45,167 bases of DNA from Rhodoferax sp. (GTDB lineage: Bacteria > Pseudomonadota > Gammaproteobacteria > Burkholderiales > Burkholderiaceae_C). The position numbers and the translations under genes were made by a program. Each line of letters begins with the position of its first letter. The first letter of the stretch is position 1. The DNA is taken from NCBI GenBank assembly GCA_031291295.1, contig JARLJI010000108.1, positions 1-45,167 on the forward strand, read 5' to 3'. Below, piece by piece: positions 40,337 to 45,167 of this stretch. The notes under the pieces were generated by a model that saw only the letters and a program-made list of their open reading frames with translations, was not told the DNA's origin and did no database searches.

Positions 40337-40978
40337 ATGGACGCACTCACATCCACATTGGCCATTGGCGGCGCGCTGGCGCTCGGCGCGGTCAGCCCCG
40401 GCCCCAGCTTCGTCATGGTGGCACGCGCCGCCATTGCCCGCTCCCGCGCCGATGCGCTCTACATGGCGCTGGGCATGGGGCTGGGCGGCGTGGTGTTTGC
40501 TGCCGCCGCGCTGCTCGGGCTCAAGCTGTTGCTGACGGCCGTGCCCTGGCTGTACATGGCGATGAAGGTGGGCGGCGGCATCTACCTGGTGTATCTGGGC
40601 TTGCGCATCTGGCGCGGCGCCAGCGCGCCCCTGGCGGTGGCGGCCGGCGTGGCAGAAGGCGATGGAGCGCCCGCCACGGGGCGCGGCCGTGTCTTGCTGA
40701 GCGGCTTCGCCACGCAGCTGAGCAACCCCAAGACGGCGGTGGTCTACGCCAGCGTATTTGCCGCGCTGTTGCCCGCCCAGGTGCCGGCTTCGCTGCTGCT
40801 GGCGCTGCCGCTGATGGTCTTTGCCATCGAGACGGGCTGGTACGCCATCGTGGCGATCGCGCTCTCCTCCGCCAGGCCGCGTGCGTTCTACCTGCGCTTC
40901 AAGCTGTGGCTGGATCGCGCGGCCGGCGGGGTGATGGCGCTGCTCGGCATCCGGCTGCTCACGTCGCTGCGCCAGTAA
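40337..40978 (+). CDS. LysE/RhtB-family amino acid exporter
   Basis: 213-aa inner-membrane protein with about six hydrophobic segments. VSPGPSFVMVARAAIARSR is the diagnostic N-terminal motif of the RhtB branch, and GFATQLSNPKTAVVYASVF the second. It would export threonine, homoserine or a similar metabolite. It belongs to a different branch from the LysE/ArgO protein at 7553. GAGA lies before the ATG; no regulator is adjacent. Convergent with the sensor kinase gene. Confidence 0.88.
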   Translation: MDALTSTLAIGGALALGAVSPGPSFVMVARAAIARSRADALYMALGMGLGGVVFAAAALLGLKLLLTAVPWLYMAMKVGGGIYLVYLGLRIWRGASAPLAVAAGVAEGDGAPATGRGRVLLSGFATQLSNPKTAVVYASVFAALLPAQVPASLLLALPLMVFAIETGWYAIVAIALSSARPRAFYLRFKLWLDRAAGGVMALLGIRLLTSLRQ

Positions 40979-40994
40979 CGCCGGCAGCGGCGCC

Positions 40995-42419
40995 CTAAGA
41001 CGCCGGATCTGCCATGCTCGCCGGAAACAGCAGCCTGAAGACCGTGGTTCCCCCGACTTCGGACTCCACCTCAACGTGCCCATGGTGCAAGTCCATGATG
41101 GACTTCACGATGGCCAGGCCTATGCCCGCCGACTCGCCAGAGTTGGCGCGGGCAGGATCGCCGCGAAAGAATCGGTCGAACAGCTTGGGCAGGTGTTCCG
41201 GCGCGATGCCGGCCCCGGGGTTGCGCACTTCGATGCGGCTGCCTGCGGGGCCGGTGCGTGCCGCCATCACCACCGTCTGCCCGGCGGGTGTGTAGCGGAT
41301 GGCATTGGCCACCAGGTTGCTGACCGCGCGCCGCAGCAGCAGCGGATCGGCCAGCACGGCGCCCCCGCCATCCACCGCGATCGCCACGCCGCTCGCCTCC
41401 GCCAGCCCCTCGAAATAGTCGGACAGCGCGCCCAGTTCGCGCGCCAGGTCCAGGCGCACCGGCTTGACCGCCACGCGGGCGTTCTCGGCCCGCGCAAGGA
41501 ACAGCATGTTCTCGATCATGCGGGCCAGGCGTTCATATTCCTCGATATTGGACGCCAGCAGCGCCTGGTATTCGTCGGCGCTGCGCTCGCTAGACAGCGC
41601 GACCTGGCTCTGCCCGAGCAGGTTGCCGATGGGCGTGCGGAAGTCGTGCGCCAGGTCCGCGGAAAACTGGGACAGGCGTTCGAACCCATCCCGCAACCGG
41701 TCCATCATCTGTTGCAGGGCCGCAGCCAGTTCCGCCAGCTCGGGCGGCAGCCGCGCCGGGTCGATCGGCAGCTCGAGCCGCCGCACCGTGACCGACGATG
41801 CCCCGGCGGCGATGCGCCGCAGCGGCGCCATGCCGGCGCGCAGCACCAGGTAGCCAAGCCCGGCCACGGCCAGCGTGCCCAGCAACCCCGTCAACAGCAG
41901 CCTCGCTCGGTATGCGCGCAGCAACGTGGTGCGGGAGATGGCGGTCTGGTAGAGCGTGAAGGCCAGCGTCTGCGAGACGGCGCCAGTGCCAGCAGTGCCT
42001 GGACCGACAGGGACCAGCGCCTGCACGCCGTGCACCGGGTAGCCCTGCCGCGTGGTCCAGGCGCGGATCGCTTCGGGCCCAAGCTGCGCATCCGGCGCCA
42101 CCGGCTGCAAGGCGGGCGGCCCTTCGCCGGCATTGGCCGCGAGCAGCACGGCGCCGCCAGCGGCGCGCACCACCAGCGCAAACTCATCGTTGCCGGACAC
42201 CACGCCGGCCACTTCCCGCCAGTCGCTGTCGGGCCGGGCGCCCTGCTCCATCAGCTCGGCCCGCGCGCGCGCCACCTTGCGCAGCAGCTCCGCGTCGTCG
42301 CGCTCTATCACCTGCATGGCCAGCGCGCGGTAGAGGTAGGCGCCCGCGCCGCCGAACACGATCGCGGCCACCAGGCCAAAGGCCAGCGCCAGGCGGGCAG
42401 TGAGCGAGAGCCTGCGCAT
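40995..42419 (-). CDS. Two-component sensor histidine kinase (Cus/Cop type)
   Basis: 474-aa inner-membrane kinase: a first membrane helix at about 8-30, a periplasmic sensor of about 140 residues, a second helix at about 174-196, HAMP, a HisKA domain with the phospho-histidine His258 in SADLAHDFRTPIGNLL, then the ATPase N-box SNLVANAIRYTPAG and G boxes (GAGIAPEHLPKLFDRFFRGD; GIGLAIVKSIMDLHHG). The layout matches CusS/CopS/IrlS heavy-metal kinases. Its start overlaps the regulator stop (TGATG). The pair is divergent from an RND pump. Confidence 0.92.
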   Translation of the reverse strand: MRRLSLTARLALAFGLVAAIVFGGAGAYLYRALAMQVIERDDAELLRKVARARAELMEQGARPDSDWREVAGVVSGNDEFALVVRAAGGAVLLAANAGEGPPALQPVAPDAQLGPEAIRAWTTRQGYPVHGVQALVPVGPGTAGTGAVSQTLAFTLYQTAISRTTLLRAYRARLLLTGLLGTLAVAGLGYLVLRAGMAPLRRIAAGASSVTVRRLELPIDPARLPPELAELAAALQQMMDRLRDGFERLSQFSADLAHDFRTPIGNLLGQSQVALSSERSADEYQALLASNIEEYERLARMIENMLFLARAENARVAVKPVRLDLARELGALSDYFEGLAEASGVAIAVDGGGAVLADPLLLRRAVSNLVANAIRYTPAGQTVVMAARTGPAGSRIEVRNPGAGIAPEHLPKLFDRFFRGDPARANSGESAGIGLAIVKSIMDLHHGHVEVESEVGGTTVFRLLFPASMADPAS

Positions 42420-43093
42420 CAGGGTTCCCGGCGCTCCAGCACATAGCCCATGCCACGCACGGTGTGGATCAGCTTGGGCTGGAAATCGTCGTCCATCTTG
42501 GCGCGCAGGCGGCGCACCGCGACATCCACCACATTGGTATCGCTATCGAAGTTCATGTCCCATACATGGGAGGCGATCTGGGTACGGCTCAGCACCTCGG
42601 TGTGACGGCGCGCCAGGAAATGCAGCAGGGAAAACTCGCGCGGCGTCAGCTCGATGCGCCGGCCGGCGCGCGTCACGCGGTGGCGGATCAGGTCGATCTC
42701 CAGGTCTTCGATCTCGATGCGGTCGGCCTCGCGCACCGGGCCGCGCCGCAGCAAGGTGCGCACCCGCGCCAGCAGCTCGACAAAGGCGAAGGGCTTGGCC
42801 AGATAGTCGTCGCCGCCCAGCTCCAGCCCGCGCACGCGGTCCTCCACTTCATCGCGCGCGGTCAGGAACAGCACCGGCGTGTCCTTGTGCTCGCGCAGTT
42901 GCTTGAGCACGTCCCAGCCGTTCATGCCGGGCAGCATCACATCAAGGATGACCAGGTCGTACACCACCTCCAGCGCCTGGTGCAGGCCATCGGCGCCGGT
43001 CACCGCCAGGTCGACCACGAAGGACGATTCGGTCAGCCCCTTGCGCAGGTACTCGCCCGTCTTGGGCTCATCCTCCACCACCAGAATTCTCAT
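42419..43093 (-). CDS. OmpR-family response regulator (Cus/Cop type)
   Basis: 224-aa two-domain regulator. The receiver has Asp51 as the phospho-acceptor ([19 protein letters not shown]) with acidic EDEP near the start and Lys in [12 protein letters not shown]; the C-terminal winged helix contains [15 protein letters not shown] and [17 protein letters not shown], as in CusR/CopR/IrlR. The ATG at 43093 gives the normal start; the frame is open further to 43186. It likely activates the divergent RND gene, with a candidate site at 43180. Confidence 0.93.
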   Translation of the reverse strand: MRILVVEDEPKTGEYLRKGLTESSFVVDLAVTGADGLHQALEVVYDLVILDVMLPGMNGWDVLKQLREHKDTPVLFLTARDEVEDRVRGLELGGDDYLAKPFAFVELLARVRTLLRRGPVREADRIEIEDLEIDLIRHRVTRAGRRIELTPREFSLLHFLARRHTEVLSRTQIASHVWDMNFDSDTNVVDVAVRRLRAKMDDDFQPKLIHTVRGMGYVLERREP

Positions 43094-43179
43094 GTCCGTC
43101 CTCGCCTGGCCTGTACCGGCAGGGCGCGCTTCGGGCGCCTTGCATGCTCGGATGATAGCCGTTGGCGCGGCGCTCCTGA

Positions 43180-43195
43180 ATGACAAATCTGTAAT
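43180..43195 (+). promoter_or_regulatory. Candidate response-regulator box
   Basis: ATGACA-AATC-TGTAAT forms an inverted repeat with one mismatch and resembles the core of CusR/CopR boxes. It lies in the 216-bp divergent gap, 115 bp before the RND gene. Confidence 0.45.
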
Positions 43196-43309
43196 CGATT
43201 CGACAGCATTACCGGCTCCCCTGGCTTCCTAGAATGCGGCCATCGCACACCGCTGACGCCGCAACAAAGCGGCCGTCGCGGCCCCACCCCTCATCCCGGA
43301 GTGCACACC

Positions 43310-45167
43310 ATGTGGATTGTCAGGCTCGCGCTGAGCCGCCCCTACACCTTTGTGGTGCTGGCGTTGTGCTTGCTGCTTGCCGCCCCGCTGGTGCTGCTGC
43401 GCACGCCCACCGACATCTTTCCGGCCATCGACATCCCGGTGGTCAGCGTGGTGTGGACCTACAACGGCCTGTCCGCCGAGGACATGGCGCGCCGCATCGT
43501 CACCGGCTACGAGCGCTCGCTGACCAACAGCGTGGACGATATCGAGCATATCGAGTCGCAATCGCTCGCCGGCGTGGCGGTGATCAAGATCTTCTTCCAT
43601 CCCGGCGCCGACATCAACCGCGCGATTGCCGAGACCTCGTCGGGCGCGCAATCGATGCTGCGCAACATGCCGCCGGGCACCACGCCGCCGCTGATCCTGA
43701 GCTACAGCGCCTCCACCGTGCCGATCCTGCGGCTGGCGCTGGCCAGCGACCAACTGCCCGAGCAGCAGCTTTACGACCTGGGCAATAACTTCATCCGCAC
43801 GCAGCTGGCTACCGTGCAGGGCGCGTCGGTGCCGCTGCCTTACGGTGGCAAGGTGCGCCAGGTGATGGTGGATCTCGATACGCGCGCGCTGCAGGCACGC
43901 GGACTGGCGCCACTGGACGTGGTCAACGCCATCAATGCGCAAAACCTGGTCCTGCCCGGTGGCACCGCCAAGATCGGCGCGCTGGAATACCGGGTCGACC
44001 TGAACGGCAGCACGGCCACCGTGGCCGGCCTCAACGACCTGCCGGTCAAGAGCGGCCCCGGCGGCAGGGTCTATGTGCGCGACGTGGCCCAGGTGCGCGA
44101 CGGCTACGCGCCGCAGACCAACGTGGTGCGCCGCGATGGCAAGCGCGCCGCGCTGCTGGAAATCGAGAAAAGCGGCAACACCTCCACGCTGTCCATCATC
44201 GCCCAGGTCAAGGCCATGCTGCCGCGCATCATGGCCGGGCTGCCGTCTTCGCTGCGGGTGCAGCCGGTGTCGGACCAGTCGGTCTTTGTTACCTCCGCCA
44301 TCCACGGCGTGCTGCACGAAGCGCTGATCGCCGCCTGCCTGACCGCCGCGATGATCTTGCTGTTCCTGGGCAGCTGGCGCGCCACGCTGATCATCGCGAT
44401 CTCGATCCCGCTCTCGGTGCTGGCCGCGCTGATGGCGCTCAGCGCGCTCGGCGAGACGCTCAATATCATGACGCTGGGCGGGCTGGCGCTGGCGGTCGGG
44501 GTGCTGGTGGACGACGCGACGGTGGCCATCGAGAACATCACCCACCACCGCGAGCTGGGCAAACCGCTGGAGCATGCGATCCTGGAAGGCTCGGCGCAGA
44601 TCGCCGTGCCCACGCTGGTATCCACGCTGTCGATCTGCATCGTGTTCCTGCCGATGTTCCTGCTCACCGGCGTGGCACGCTACCTGTTCGTGCCGATGGC
44701 GGAGGCTGTGGTGTTCGCCATGGCGGCGTCCTACTTCTTCTCGCGCACGCTGATTCCCACGCTGGCGCATTACCTGCTGCGTGGCGAACGCAACGACGAA
44801 CACAACGATCAGCACAACAATGCGGCGCAGGCGCGCCACCCAGGCCGCTTGCGCCGCGCCTGCGCACGGCTGCAGGCGCGCTTTGAACACGGGTTCGAAG
44901 ACGTGCGCACGCGCTACGCCGCTACGCTCGCTGCAGCACTGCGCCACCCCAGGCGGCTGGCCGCGGCCTTCCTGGCCTGCTGCGCCGCCTCGATGGCGCT
45001 GGTGCCCTTCCTGGGGCAGGACTTCTTCCCCAGCGTGGACAGCGGCGAGATCCGCCTGCACATGCGCGCGCGCACGGGGACCCGCATCGAGGAAACGGCG
45101 CGCATCGCGGATGCGGTGGAGAACCGCATCCGCGCGGCCATCGGCCCGGACCAGGTGGCCGGCATCA
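43310..45167 (+). CDS. RND efflux pump inner-membrane subunit, N-terminal part (runs off the window)
   Basis: 619 codons are visible of a protein that is normally about 1,000-1,070 aa. The first helix is WIVRLALSRPYTFVVLALCL, followed by the large periplasmic pore/docking domain (PTDIFPAIDIPVVSVVWTYN), then TM2-TM6 including GVLVDDATVAIENITHHREL. Two adjacent aspartates in TM4 are the proton relay of HAE-1-type (drug/organic solute) pumps rather than metal (HME) pumps. GGAG lies before the ATG at 43310. No membrane-fusion or outer-membrane partner is upstream; they could follow beyond the window. It is probably controlled by the divergent two-component system. Confidence 0.92.
   Translation, partial: MWIVRLALSRPYTFVVLALCLLLAAPLVLLRTPTDIFPAIDIPVVSVVWTYNGLSAEDMARRIVTGYERSLTNSVDDIEHIESQSLAGVAVIKIFFHPGADINRAIAETSSGAQSMLRNMPPGTTPPLILSYSASTVPILRLALASDQLPEQQLYDLGNNFIRTQLATVQGASVPLPYGGKVRQVMVDLDTRALQARGLAPLDVVNAINAQNLVLPGGTAKIGALEYRVDLNGSTATVAGLNDLPVKSGPGGRVYVRDVAQVRDGYAPQTNVVRRDGKRAALLEIEKSGNTSTLSIIAQVKAMLPRIMAGLPSSLRVQPVSDQSVFVTSAIHGVLHEALIAACLTAAMILLFLGSWRATLIIAISIPLSVLAALMALSALGETLNIMTLGGLALAVGVLVDDATVAIENITHHRELGKPLEHAILEGSAQIAVPTLVSTLSICIVFLPMFLLTGVARYLFVPMAEAVVFAMAASYFFSRTLIPTLAHYLLRGERNDEHNDQHNNAAQARHPGRLRRACARLQARFEHGFEDVRTRYAATLAAALRHPRRLAAAFLACCAASMALVPFLGQDFFPSVDSGEIRLHMRARTGTRIEETARIADAVENRIRAAIGPDQVAGI

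Noticed and set aside
43229..45061. A 610-codon minus-strand frame opposite the RND gene
   Set aside because: Composition is His/Arg/Gln-rich nonsense typical of antisense to GC-rich coding DNA; the plus strand encodes a clear RND pump.

Overview
The window reads as chromosomal DNA of a high-GC betaproteobacterium of the order Burkholderiales, most like Cupriavidus or Ralstonia. The signs are two Bug-type (tripartite tricarboxylate, TTT) periplasmic receptors, a Burkholderiales-style general porin, many LysR, AraC and GntR regulators, and typical acyl-CoA dehydrogenase and ligase proteins. No rRNA, tRNA or CRISPR array was seen. Genus assignment is inference.

Region by region: (1) 1-3.4 kb holds a cut-off acyl-CoA dehydrogenase, an AMP-forming acyl-CoA ligase and an AraC regulator. 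(2) 3.4-7.4 kb is an accessory patch with a 59-aa protein, a strong terminator, a PEP synthase, an IS4-type transposase relic and an EF-hand protein. (3) 7.5-9.2 kb is a divergent LysE/ArgO exporter and ArgP/LysG regulator pair. (4) 9.4-12.7 kb holds a porin, a GntR/FCD regulator and a 67-aa protein with its own promoter/operator and terminator. (5) 12.8-30.2 kb is a catabolic region. It carries two paralogous AraC regulators, two TauD-like 2-oxoglutarate dioxygenases, two beta-keto acid cleavage enzymes (BKACE), one intact and one internally deleted quinone oxidoreductase, two Bug receptors, an MFS transporter, a serine hydrolase and a FrnE/DsbA-like protein. Inside it sits a LysR-controlled pair: a glutarate 2-hydroxylase (GlaH/CsiD) and an FMN-dependent alpha-hydroxy acid dehydrogenase. 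(6) 30.3-45.2 kb holds a small protein, FrnE, polyphosphate kinase, a lipoprotein, an outer-membrane barrel, a DUF2975/XRE pair, an unknown gene behind a consensus LexA box, a LysR-MFS-nitronate monooxygenase set, a RhtB exporter, and a two-component system divergent from an RND pump.

Two regulons can be read from the DNA. First, TGTCGACA-centred palindromes lie over the -35 region of three minus-strand promoters (porin, 67-aa protein, Bug receptor-FrnE). They are natural operators for the GntR/FCD protein encoded among them. Second, a promoter element starting (C/T)TGTCAT and usually containing a CAAGTTC-like stretch occurs upstream of tauD1, the MFS gene, BKACE1, the qor unit and the qor'-tauD2-BKACE2 operon. 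At three of these it extends over about 70 bp. The twin AraC proteins are the best candidates to bind it. The inferred programme is uptake of an organic acid (porin, Bug, MFS), Fe(II)/2-oxoglutarate hydroxylation (TauD), redox steps (Qor), and acetyl-CoA-dependent cleavage of a beta-keto acid by BKACE to acetoacetate and an acyl-CoA. The substrate cannot be told from sequence.

The glaH-linked pair suggests glutarate to L-2-hydroxyglutarate to 2-oxoglutarate, with the FMN enzyme standing where the FAD enzyme LhgO usually sits.
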